Part shown: in pieces, positions 1-4,900 of the stretch | Position numbering within the stretch: the first letter of the stretch is position 1 | How the letters are laid out: every line of letters starts with the position of its first letter | NCBI GenBank assembly: GCA_964353405.1 | Contig: CAYGWJ010000308.1 | Location: 1 to 7,096 of the forward strand | Length of the DNA stretch: 7,096 bases | Direction: 5' to 3' | Source of the DNA: JBGLNJ01 sp964353405 | GTDB taxonomy: Bacteria; Chloroflexota; Anaerolineae; Fen-1058 | The notes under the pieces: model-generated | Database searches by the model: none | Seen by the model: only the letters and a program-made list of their open reading frames with translations | What the model was told of the DNA's origin: nothing | Made by a program: the position numbers and the translations under genes

Positions 1-245
1 ATGGGCAAGAGCGTAATGTCACGCGTCTTGATGCCAAACTTGCGCGCCGTGAGCGCGTGACCATACTCGTGCAGCACGACGACAAAAAACAGCGCGAGGA
101 TGAACGCCACGCTGCCCAACGTACCCATCAACGTCCGCGCCTGCAACCAGCCCGTGAATGCTACCCATCCCAGAAGCAGTAAGAACGTTGTGTGCATGTA
201 AACGCCGATGCCAGCAAATTCGCCGATTTTCCATGACCACTTCAT
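1..245 (-). CDS. Site-2 protease family (M50) zinc metalloprotease, N-terminal part
   Basis: The 81 complete codons visible encode an N-terminus typical of the bacterial site-2 protease family (M50), intramembrane zinc proteases that cleave membrane-bound substrates such as anti-sigma factors. Seen: start MKWSWKIGEFAG, a first membrane segment around residues 18-35, a second around 43-58, then the zinc-binding and catalytic motif HEYGH at residues 59-63, followed by ALTARKFGIKTRDITLLP, the usual sequence after the motif. The rest, including the second metal-ligand motif and any CBS domains, lies beyond the window edge. I chose the ATG at 245 because GAGGAG (258-253) sits 7 nt upstream. An in-frame ATG at 251 is only 1 nt from that ribosome binding site. 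The gene follows a long structured leader that I read as a manganese riboswitch, which would tie its expression to Mn2+. Substrate unknown. Confidence 0.9.
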   Translation of the reverse strand, partial: MKWSWKIGEFAGIGVYMHTTFLLLLGWVAFTGWLQARTLMGTLGSVAFILALFFVVVLHEYGHALTARKFGIKTRDITLLP

Positions 246-251
246 CGCCAT

Positions 252-299
252 TCTCCTCGATTCATGCGTCGCCCAAAAGGCGAGGCTCAAAACGGCACA
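252..299 (-). promoter_or_regulatory. Expression platform of the leader, with alternative pairings to L3 and to the ribosome binding site
   Basis: Downstream of the aptamer, CUCGCC (284-279) can pair perfectly with the L3 strand GGCGAG (318-313), supported by CGUUUU (294-289) with AAGACG (309-304). That structure would break P1 and L3, so it competes with the metal-bound form. The same segment has two other options: a local hairpin UCGCC (283-279) with GGCGA (273-269), and CCUCG (285-281) pairing with CGAGG (259-255), which overlaps the ribosome binding site. No U-tract follows, so translational control looks likelier than termination. Whether Mn2+ turns the gene on or off cannot be decided from the sequence; family members usually activate. 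Confidence 0.5.
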
Positions 300-418
300 G
301 TGTCGTCTTGGTCTCGCCAATCGGTAATTGCACCCGTCCGATCAGCCGGAAGCTGTGGTACACCGCACTTTGTCTTGATGGCTGGTCGGCCTGCTCGCGC
401 AGGTGGCTACTCCCCAAA
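300..418 (-). ncRNA. yybP-ykoY family manganese riboswitch aptamer
   Basis: Read on the minus strand, the leader has the hallmarks of the yybP-ykoY (Mn2+-sensing) aptamer. P1 forms between UUUGG (418-414) and CCAAG (311-307). Its 5' strand runs straight into the L1 signature GGAGUAGC (413-406), and its 3' strand follows the L3 signature GCGAGA (317-312). Between them lie a perfect hairpin CCUGC-GCGA-GCAGG (403-390) with a GNRA-type loop, a long helix CCGACCAGCC (389-380) with GGCUGAUCGG (347-338) broken by one C-A mismatch, and a small hairpin CGG/CCG (336-322). In the known family, L1 and L3 dock and bind Mn2+, usually controlling Mn exporters (MntP), TerC-like proteins, UPF0016 proteins or P-type ATPases. 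Here the next gene is a site-2 protease. The motif order and pairings are seen directly; the family name comes from memory of the consensus, not a model search. Confidence 0.83.
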
Positions 419-427
419 TGTACCCAT

Positions 428-455
428 ATTATACACAACATGAATAATTTGTCAA
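428..455 (-). promoter_or_regulatory. Sigma70-type promoter for the riboswitch and site-2 protease
   Basis: On the minus strand a perfect -35 box TTGACA (455-450) and a perfect -10 box TATAAT (433-428) are separated by 16 nt. The expected start of transcription, around 421, falls 3 nt before the first base of the riboswitch P1 helix. This fit between promoter and aptamer supports both calls. The leader from there to the start codon is about 175 nt. Confidence 0.8.
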
Positions 456-509
456 TGTTTTGTATATATTTCTAATGAATGTCCAATATTGTAAAACTTG
501 GAAGTGAGC

Positions 510-538
510 TTGACAAGTATAAATATATATTGTATATA
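510..538 (+). promoter_or_regulatory. Promoter of the TetR-type regulator operon
   Basis: TTGACA at 510-515 is followed after 17 nt by TATATA at 533-538 in a very AT-rich stretch. Transcription would start near 545, giving a leader of about 70 nt to the preferred start codon at 617. The sequence TTGTATATAT overlaps the -10 box (530-539) and occurs again at 460-469 between the two divergent promoters, so it is a candidate operator for the adjacent TetR-type protein. The operator role is inference. Confidence 0.6.
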
Positions 539-616
539 TGATATAAATGTACTATGGTTATCTATACGAGGATGATGATGCCAGGGCAGCACAGAGCAAA
601 ACGTGGAGAAGGAAGT

Positions 617-1285
617 ATGACCGCGACTGAAATCAAGGCAACAGCACGGCGGCAGATGGCGCTACATGGCACGGCAGGTCTATCGCTGCACGGCATCGCC
701 CGCGAGATGGGCATCACTGCGCCGGCCATCTACAACTATTTTCACCGGCTGGACGATCTGATCACGGCGCTGATCGTGGACTCGTTCACCAACCTGGCAG
801 ATGCGATGGATGCTGCCGGAGCTGCTGCCGGTACCGAACCGGTCGCCCAAATCCGCAGCACAGTTCTCACCTACCGACAGTGGGCCGTCAACCAGCCACT
901 GGACTTTCAGTTGATCTATGGCAACCCCATCCCGGGCTACGTGGCGCCCTTCGAAGTTACTGCACCGCTGGCGCGAAGGCCGTTCTTGCCGCTCTTCGGT
1001 TACTTTTGGCAAGCCTATCAATCAGGGCAATTGACCCTGCCTTGTGGATATGAGGCAGTGCCGCCGCACGTCGCCGAACACGTCAAAGCCTGGAGGGAGC
1101 ACATCCGCGTCCCCATGCCCGAAAGCCTGTTCTGTACGGTGCTCACCGGCTGGAGCCGAATTCACGGGTTGGTGATGCTCGAACTGACGCACCACATCCA
1201 GCCCATGATCGGGGACGCGGCCGAGTTTTACGAATACGAAGTTGACGCCTTCCTTCAACAACTGGGGATGGCGGTAACGCGATAG
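617..1285 (+). CDS. TetR/AcrR family transcriptional regulator
   Basis: A 222-residue one-component repressor of the TetR family. The N-terminus carries the helix-turn-helix: GLSLHGIAREMGITAPAIYN at about residues 21-40, followed by YFHRLDDLITALI, the usual end of the DNA-binding domain. The C-terminal ligand domain contains GWSRIHGLVMLEL starting at residue 178, resembling the WHG-type TetR C-terminal domain. I start at ATG 617 (MTATEIK) because GGAG/AAGGAAG lies at 605-615 just upstream. The in-frame ATG at 554 has no ribosome binding site and lies only about 9 nt from the predicted transcription start. It precedes an NAD(P)-binding epimerase by 70 bp on the same strand and most likely controls that gene and itself. 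Ligand unknown. Confidence 0.9.
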   Translation: MTATEIKATARRQMALHGTAGLSLHGIAREMGITAPAIYNYFHRLDDLITALIVDSFTNLADAMDAAGAAAGTEPVAQIRSTVLTYRQWAVNQPLDFQLIYGNPIPGYVAPFEVTAPLARRPFLPLFGYFWQAYQSGQLTLPCGYEAVPPHVAEHVKAWREHIRVPMPESLFCTVLTGWSRIHGLVMLELTHHIQPMIGDAAEFYEYEVDAFLQQLGMAVTR

Positions 1286-1355
1286 ACGCGCGAGTAAATG
1301 GTTGAGCAAGCACAAGAGGATTTAAAGTTTTCACGATCATTTAGGAGGAGATAGC

Positions 1356-2312
1356 ATGTCCGAGTTACACGTCGTCTTTGGCACTGGCCCGCTGGGCCGA
1401 TCGGTGATGGAAGAATTGGTGCGGCGCGGCAAGATCGTCCGCATGGTCAGCCGCTCGGGCAAGCTGGCCGAGGCCCCACAGGATGTAGAGCTTGTCGCCG
1501 CCGATCTATACGACGCGGCGACTGTGCGCCAATTGACGCAGAGGGCAGCCGTCGCCTACCAGTGCGCGCAGCCACACTATTGGGAGTGGCCGAGCAAGTT
1601 CCCGCCCCTGCAAGCGGCGATCATTGAGGGATTGACCGGCAGCAACGCCAGGCTCGTCATCGGTGAGAACACCTACATGTATGGTCAAGTGCATGGCCCG
1701 CTCCACGAGGGCTTGCCCTATGACGCTCACACACGCAAGGGCCAGGTGCGCGCGGCGATGTCCGAAGCGGCGTTGGCCGCGCACCAGGCGGGCAAGGTGC
1801 GCGTGGCGCTCGGGCGCGGATCGGACTTTTTCGGGCCATGGGCGCTCGACTCGTCACATGGCGACCGCGTCTTTTATCCGGCGCTGGCGGGCAAGGCGGC
1901 CAGCTTTGCGGGCCAGCTCGACGTGCCGCACACGGTCACTTTCATTGCCGACTTTGGCAAGGCGCTGGTCATTTTGGGCGAGCGGGATGAGGCGCTCGGC
2001 CAGGCCTGGCATGTGCCCAACGACCAGCCGCAGATCACCCAGCGCGAGTTTGCGCATCTCGTCTTTGAACAAGTGGGCCGGCCGCCCAAGATGAGCGGCA
2101 TGGGCAAGCTAATGATGACCATTGGCGGCCTCTTTATCCCCGGCGCGCGCGAAACGGTCGAGATGATGTACGAGTTTGAAAAGCCATTCGTGGTGGATTC
2201 GGCCAGGTTCGAAAAGGCATTCGGGGTGAAAGCCACGCCCATCCGCGAGGCGATCAAAGCCACCGTCGCCTGGTATCAAGCGCATCCCGAGACAAAAGAT
2301 AAGAACCCTTGA
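1356..2312 (+). CDS. NAD(P)-dependent epimerase/dehydratase-like protein (atypical extended SDR)
   Basis: A 318-residue cytosolic Rossmann-fold protein. The N-terminal strand and glycine-rich loop read VVFGTGPLGRSV (residues 6-17), a GxGxxG dinucleotide-binding motif. Further extended-SDR landmarks are VAADLYDAATV, GENTYMYG, and the block GRGSDFFGPW, seen in NAD-dependent epimerase/dehydratase family members. The usual catalytic YxxxK is not recognisable; the segment where it should fall reads HTRKGQVRAAMSEA. It may therefore be an atypical or NmrA-like member, reductase or isomerase, and the substrate cannot be named. AGGAGG at 1343-1348, 7 nt before the ATG, is a strong ribosome binding site. 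It is probably cotranscribed with the TetR-type gene upstream and induced by whatever ligand that regulator binds. Confidence 0.86.
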   Translation: MSELHVVFGTGPLGRSVMEELVRRGKIVRMVSRSGKLAEAPQDVELVAADLYDAATVRQLTQRAAVAYQCAQPHYWEWPSKFPPLQAAIIEGLTGSNARLVIGENTYMYGQVHGPLHEGLPYDAHTRKGQVRAAMSEAALAAHQAGKVRVALGRGSDFFGPWALDSSHGDRVFYPALAGKAASFAGQLDVPHTVTFIADFGKALVILGERDEALGQAWHVPNDQPQITQREFAHLVFEQVGRPPKMSGMGKLMMTIGGLFIPGARETVEMMYEFEKPFVVDSARFEKAFGVKATPIREAIKATVAWYQAHPETKDKNP

Positions 2313-2336
2313 TGTCTAAAAGAGTGTCCCACAAAA

Positions 2337-2507
2337 CTACCAGTCAATGGCCTATCCATCTCGAAAGAACCCGCCGTGGGGACCACCATCTGGCAGGGTT
2401 GCCGCCCACACGATGCCACGCGCACCCTGTTCGAGATCGCGCGACGCACTGGGCCCGCCCATATCCGTTTGCACCCAGCCGGGGCACACGGCGTTGACCA
2501 GCACTTT
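2337..2507 (-). pseudogene. Decayed C-terminal remnant of a short-chain dehydrogenase/reductase
   Basis: The minus strand encodes VLVNAVCPGWVQTDMGG, then SRDLEQGARGIVWAATLP and GGPHGGFFRDG. These are the characteristic last part of classical SDRs of the carbonyl-reductase kind (VNAVCPGWVxTDMGG, then GFFRD). The frame then meets TAG at 2354-2352. Reading through it gives A-I-D-W and a second TAG at 2339-2337, which matches the family's usual final tryptophan, so the first stop looks like a nonsense mutation close to the true end. Upstream of 2507 no SDR sequence is recognisable in any frame; a run of seven A residues (2511-2505) sits right at the point where similarity ends. The Rossmann and YxxxK parts are absent. 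It is convergent with the epimerase gene, 24 bp away, and no promoter or start codon is apparent. Confidence 0.65.
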
Positions 2508-2628
2508 TTTTATGTGCCCGCAGAAACGGCGTCTTGTGGCGTGCTTCGTCCGCAACTGATGACGCATGACGTGCAATGGCGCGCAACCTATTTCCTCTCC
2601 ATAGATTATGCCCCCATCGTGTCTGATG

Positions 2629-2677
2629 GAAAAGACAAACGCCGGTCTGATGCTGCCAGATCGGCGTTTGTCTTTTC
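2629..2677. terminator. Strong bidirectional intrinsic terminator
   Basis: Arms 2629-2649 and 2657-2677 form a 21-bp stem with a single G-T (G-U wobble) pair and a 7-nt loop. The outer end reads GAAAAGAC on one side and GTCTTTTC on the other, so either strand yields a GC-rich upper stem ending in a U-rich tract. It would stop plus-strand transcription from the TetR-epimerase operon and minus-strand transcription entering the SDR remnant. Confidence 0.8.
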
Positions 2678-2835
2678 TACTCGTCTACCTTTGCGCTAAA
2701 GTCACAAGTTCGCAAGGTTGGGCAACTGTTTACCTATGGCAGGAACGGTGAGCAACAGCCCCGTACCCGCCAAGAAGACAACAGGGGATTTCAAACGTCA
2801 ACCAGAGACGCGGTCAACACAATCACCCCATCCGG
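2678..2835. other. Intergenic DNA with no recognisable gene
   Basis: I see no convincing coding sequence, RNA gene or promoter here. Short open frames in this stretch have no ribosome binding site and no recognisable motif. It separates the bidirectional terminator from a stem-loop at 2836-2871 and is probably eroded sequence like the neighbouring SDR remnant. Confidence 0.5.
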
Positions 2836-2871
2836 TTTGGTTTTACATCTATCCAGATATGTGAAACCAAA
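2836..2871. repeat. Inverted repeat (13-bp stem-loop) of unknown role
   Basis: TTTGGTTTTACAT (2836-2848) pairs with ATGTGAAACCAAA (2859-2871) around a 10-nt loop, with one T-G wobble. Neither side is followed by a T-tract, so it is not an obvious intrinsic terminator. It could be a protein-binding site, a secondary processing site, or a leftover of a mobile element; nothing in the sequence decides this. Confidence 0.55.
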
Positions 2872-2894
2872 TGTGGACCTGCGAAAAACTAGGA

Positions 2895-2930
2895 AAACAA
2901 AAACGCCATAGACAGATGGCCTATGGCGTT
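2895..2930 (-). terminator. Intrinsic terminator of the tRNA-fMet transcript
   Basis: On the minus strand, AACGCCATAG (2930-2921 side) and CTATGGCGTT (2911-2902 side) form a perfect 10-bp stem with a 9-nt loop, followed directly by TTTGTTTTCC. This is a textbook rho-independent terminator placed about 80 bp after tRNA-fMet, and it closes the minus-strand unit DivIC-like gene plus tRNA. Confidence 0.8.
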
Positions 2931-2935
2931 CCAGA

Positions 2936-2965
2936 GGTTGCGCACATTGGATTGGAACCAATAAT
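2936..2965 (-). pseudogene. tRNA 3'-end-like fragment (T arm and acceptor strand)
   Basis: The minus strand contains a T-arm-like unit ATTGG-TTCCAAT-CCAAT followed by GTGCGCAACC. Aligned to the 3' end of the neighbouring tRNA-fMet, it shares TTGGTTC, AATCCAA and CGCAAC; over the 20 nt ending in the T arm, 16 match. No matching 5' acceptor strand or anticodon arm exists at the right distance, so this is a fragment rather than a second working tRNA. It lies between the tRNA and its terminator and would be part of the precursor trailer. Confidence 0.5.
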
Positions 2966-2988
2966 CTGCGGGTCGTTAGTTCCAATCC
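2949..2988. repeat. 10-bp inverted repeat formed by opposed T-arm-like sequences
   Basis: GGATTGGAAC (2949-2958) and GTTCCAATCC (2979-2988) are perfect inverted repeats 20 nt apart. The right arm belongs to a plus-strand sequence beginning GGTCGTTAGTTCC at 2971 that matches the T-arm region of tRNA-fMet at 17 of 20 positions, but in the opposite orientation to the tRNA. The left arm belongs to the minus-strand fragment described for 2936-2965. The pair therefore looks like two copies of a tRNA 3' end placed head to head. Confidence 0.55.
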
Positions 2989-3007
2989 TATTCAGGTAAG
3001 CTTACAG

Positions 3008-3079
3008 TTGCGGGGGTTGGATTCGAACCAACGACCTCCGGGTTATGAGCCCGACGAGCTGCCACTGCTCTACCCCGCG
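3008..3079 (-). tRNA. Initiator tRNA-fMet (anticodon CAT)
   Basis: A complete 72-nt cloverleaf on the minus strand: acceptor CGCGGGG, D stem GAGC/GCTC, anticodon stem TCGGG/CCCGG with loop CTCATAA, variable AGGTC, and T arm GTTGG-TTCGAAT-CCAAC. Two features mark it as the initiator rather than the elongator tRNA: the first acceptor position is a C-A mismatch (C1 with A72), and the anticodon stem has three consecutive G-C pairs next to the loop. No CCA is encoded (CTG follows A73), so the end is added after transcription. It lies 31 bp after the stop codon of the DivIC/FtsB-like gene, on the same strand, and is probably cotranscribed with it. Confidence 0.96.
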
Positions 3080-3110
3080 GCGAGCAGTATACCACGCCCA
3101 CCGGGGATCG

Positions 3111-3548
3111 TCAAGGTGTGGACGGCTCGCCAAAAAAGAGTGCCCACCACTCGTCTAAAATCGTCGCGGGAACTTTTACCATCGCCGGCGAATCGGAGCC
3201 GAGCTGTCCCGCAGTGGGCGCAACGGGTATGACGGCCACTTCGCCGGTCTTTGCCATTCTTGCATCCACGCGCGCCCAATGTTCTACATAGCTTTCGCTG
3301 CGTATATAGTCCAGGTATGACTTGAGGCTCGCCTGCCGAGTCTCCTCGGTGGCAACGGCCTGCTTCAAGCGCGCTTCATCCTGGCGCATTTGTCGAATAG
3401 CCGTCAATCGAGAATTGAAACCAAAGGCCAACAGCACTGCTGCGACTACGGTCACTGCAACAACCCACCGCGGCAATAAAACTTTGCCCGTCGAAAGCTG
3501 ATTAGCCGTCACGCTGTCCACCTCGATCCGTGGTCGGTCGTCCAACAT
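3111..3548 (-). CDS. DivIC/FtsB-like septum formation initiator family protein
   Basis: A 145-residue single-pass membrane protein with the layout of the DivIC/FtsB family, scaffold proteins of the cell-division complex. The visible order is a short charged cytoplasmic N-terminus, one membrane segment at about residues 27-45 (LPRWVVAVTVVAAVLLAFGF), a coiled-coil stretch about 47-80, and the conserved region YIRSESYVEHWARVDARMAKTGEVAVIPV (about 81-109 in two parts: SESYVEHWAR and TGEVAVIPV). A tail ends in DEWWALFFGE. I start at ATG 3548. A longer frame runs upstream into the MFS gene, but the promoter predicted at 3580-3608 puts the transcript start near 3573, just before this ATG. There is no good ribosome binding site, so the start remains less certain. 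It is followed closely by tRNA-fMet. Confidence 0.82.
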   Translation of the reverse strand: MLDDRPRIEVDSVTANQLSTGKVLLPRWVVAVTVVAAVLLAFGFNSRLTAIRQMRQDEARLKQAVATEETRQASLKSYLDYIRSESYVEHWARVDARMAKTGEVAVIPVAPTAGQLGSDSPAMVKVPATILDEWWALFFGEPSTP

Positions 3549-3579
3549 CAGACGCCGCCCGCGTGGATCACTAGACACA

Positions 3580-3608
3580 ATATTACTTTGCTTCACGCCG
3601 CAAGTCAA
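3580..3608 (-). promoter_or_regulatory. Promoter of the DivIC/FtsB-like gene and tRNA-fMet
   Basis: On the minus strand TTGACT (3608-3603) is followed after 17 nt by TAATAT (3585-3580). Transcription would start near 3573 with a leader of about 25 nt. It lies in the 68-bp gap after the MFS stop codon, so the division protein and initiator tRNA need not depend on transcription of the upstream enzyme and exporter genes. Confidence 0.6.
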
Positions 3609-3616
3609 GTGCTCCC

Positions 3617-4828
3617 TTAGCCCGCTGCCGGGTTCGACCCGGCGCTGACCGTTGCCGGCTGCCGCTGTGTTACCCACACCAGGCTGATCAAAAACCCGAC
3701 GAACAGTATCGCCGCGCCACTGAGATAGGGATAGTCGAAATTCATATCAAAGGCCAAGCCGGCCCAGATGGGTCCGACGATGCGCCCCAGGCTCATGAAT
3801 GAATTGCTGAGCCCCATCGCCGCGCCCTGGCCTGTGGTGGCCCGTTGCGAAGTGAGCGAAAGCACCGACGGGCGCAGGAATGTTTTGGACAGGACGAAAA
3901 AGCCCGTCGCAAGCAAAATGGTTGGATAGGTATTGGCGAGCAGCAACACCAGGAACCCAATCGAGCCGGTGAGCAGGGAGGTCTTGATGACGGCGGCGTC
4001 TCCCCAACGCCCTGTCAGCGCGCCCGTGAACACCTTGCCGGCGGCTGACACCAATCCCACCACGGCCAGAATCATGCCGATGCTTTCTGGTCCATAGTTA
4101 AACTTGCGCAAAGCATATAGGCCAAAGACAGCTTCAAAATTCGCCAGCCCAAAGCTCGCCAGAAAAGCCATGAACAGCAGTATGCCGATGGGGCTCCTGC
4201 CGGGTAGCACGCTCCAGAATTCGCCCAACGGCATCGTCTTGATTTTGCTGCCGGCCCGCTGGCGAGCTTGTTCAGGCAGCGATTCAGGCAGCAGGAACAT
4301 TATCAGCAGCATGGATACCAGCGATATGCCCGCAGCGGCAAAGAAGGGCGTCGCGATGGAGACAGTCCCCAACCAACCGCCGAACCCCGGCCCAAGGATA
4401 AGGCCCAATCCGCCGGCCGCGCCCAGGACGCCCATCCCGCCGCCGCGATACTGGTCCGAGGTGCTGTCACCGATGTAGGCCATCGCCGTGGAAGCTGTCG
4501 CGGCAGAAAGAACGCCCGAGAGTGCACGTGCCGCGTAGAGCATCCACAACTCGGTGGCCAGCCCGAACAGCAGTGACGACACGCCATAGCCCACCATGCC
4601 GATCATCAGAATCGGCTTGCGACCCACTCGATCCGAAAGGCTGCCCCACACCGGGCCAAAGATCAATTCGGTGAGCGCGGCCACTGCCACGAGCAGCCCC
4701 AGTTCCTTGCCTCCGCCGCCCATCCGCTCAATGTAAAACGGAAAGATCGGAATGACCATCCCGAATCCCAGCGAGACGACGATCAGGGCGAGCGACAGGA
4801 TGATGACGTTCTTGTTACTGGTTCCCAT
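3617..4828 (-). CDS. MFS transporter, DHA1-type drug:proton antiporter-like
   Basis: A 403-residue inner-membrane protein with the length and hydrophobic pattern of a 12-helix major facilitator. Seen: the first membrane segment IILSLALIVVSLGFGMVIPI (residues 9-28), motif A in the loop after helix 2 (GSLSDRVGRKP, residues 62-72), a charged RALSG at 101-105, and the antiporter motif C in helix 5 (GAAGGLGLILGPGFGG, residues 136-151). Motif C marks exporters of the DHA1/DHA2 kind, so proton-coupled efflux of a small molecule is likely; the substrate cannot be read from sequence. I start at ATG 4828, with GAGGT (4840-4836) 7 nt upstream; the frame is open to 4885 but that part is low-complexity repeat DNA. 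It follows the PEP-utilising enzyme by 67 bp on the same strand and is probably cotranscribed with it. Confidence 0.9.
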   Translation of the reverse strand: MGTSNKNVIILSLALIVVSLGFGMVIPIFPFYIERMGGGGKELGLLVAVAALTELIFGPVWGSLSDRVGRKPILMIGMVGYGVSSLLFGLATELWMLYAARALSGVLSAATASTAMAYIGDSTSDQYRGGGMGVLGAAGGLGLILGPGFGGWLGTVSIATPFFAAAGISLVSMLLIMFLLPESLPEQARQRAGSKIKTMPLGEFWSVLPGRSPIGILLFMAFLASFGLANFEAVFGLYALRKFNYGPESIGMILAVVGLVSAAGKVFTGALTGRWGDAAVIKTSLLTGSIGFLVLLLANTYPTILLATGFFVLSKTFLRPSVLSLTSQRATTGQGAAMGLSNSFMSLGRIVGPIWAGLAFDMNFDYPYLSGAAILFVGFLISLVWVTQRQPATVSAGSNPAAG

Positions 4829-4847
4829 GTGCGCTACCTCGGCACGT

Positions 4848-4900
4848 TCAAGTGAAACGTAAAACGTGAAACGTGAATAGGTCACGCCTCACGTTTTACG
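4848..4900 (-). repeat. Nested hairpin with ACGTTT-type tandem repeats overlapping a stop codon
   Basis: CGTAAAACGTGA (4858-4869) pairs perfectly with TCACGTTTTACG (4889-4900). Inside it CGTGA (4872-4876) pairs with TCACG (4882-4886), giving two stacked helices separated by a 2-by-2 internal loop and closed by a 5-nt loop. On the minus strand the left half reads as consecutive units ACGTTTC, ACGTTTT, ACGTTTC. The TAA stop of the PEP-utilising enzyme lies inside the outer stem. There is no U-run directly after it, so it is more likely a dispersed repeat, mRNA-stabilising hairpin or attenuator between enzyme and exporter than a full terminator. Confidence 0.7.

Noticed and set aside
158..475. 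Plus-strand open frame of 105 codons
   Set aside because: It overlaps the start of the site-2 protease and the whole riboswitch on the other strand, has no recognisable motif and no ribosome binding site.
2376..2699. Plus-strand open frame of 107 codons
   Set aside because: It is antisense to the recognisable SDR remnant and reads through the bidirectional terminator.
2791..2985. Minus-strand open frame of 64 codons
   Set aside because: It runs through a terminator and a stem-loop, has no ribosome binding site and shows no family signature.
2936..3003. A second complete tRNA downstream of tRNA-fMet
   Set aside because: The T arm is good but no 5' acceptor strand or anticodon arm can be found at the right distance.
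3008..3232. Plus-strand open frame beginning MRGLDSNQRPPGYEPDELP
   Set aside because: This is the well-known false protein obtained by translating the antisense strand of a tRNA; the true feature is tRNA-fMet.
3549..3677. Longer N-terminus for the DivIC/FtsB-like protein
   Set aside because: It would overlap the MFS coding end and lie upstream of the predicted transcription start, and it shows no family similarity.
4829..4885. Longer N-terminus for the MFS transporter
   Set aside because: The extension would encode the ACGTTT repeat region; ATG 4828 has a well-spaced GAGGT and starts just before the first membrane helix.
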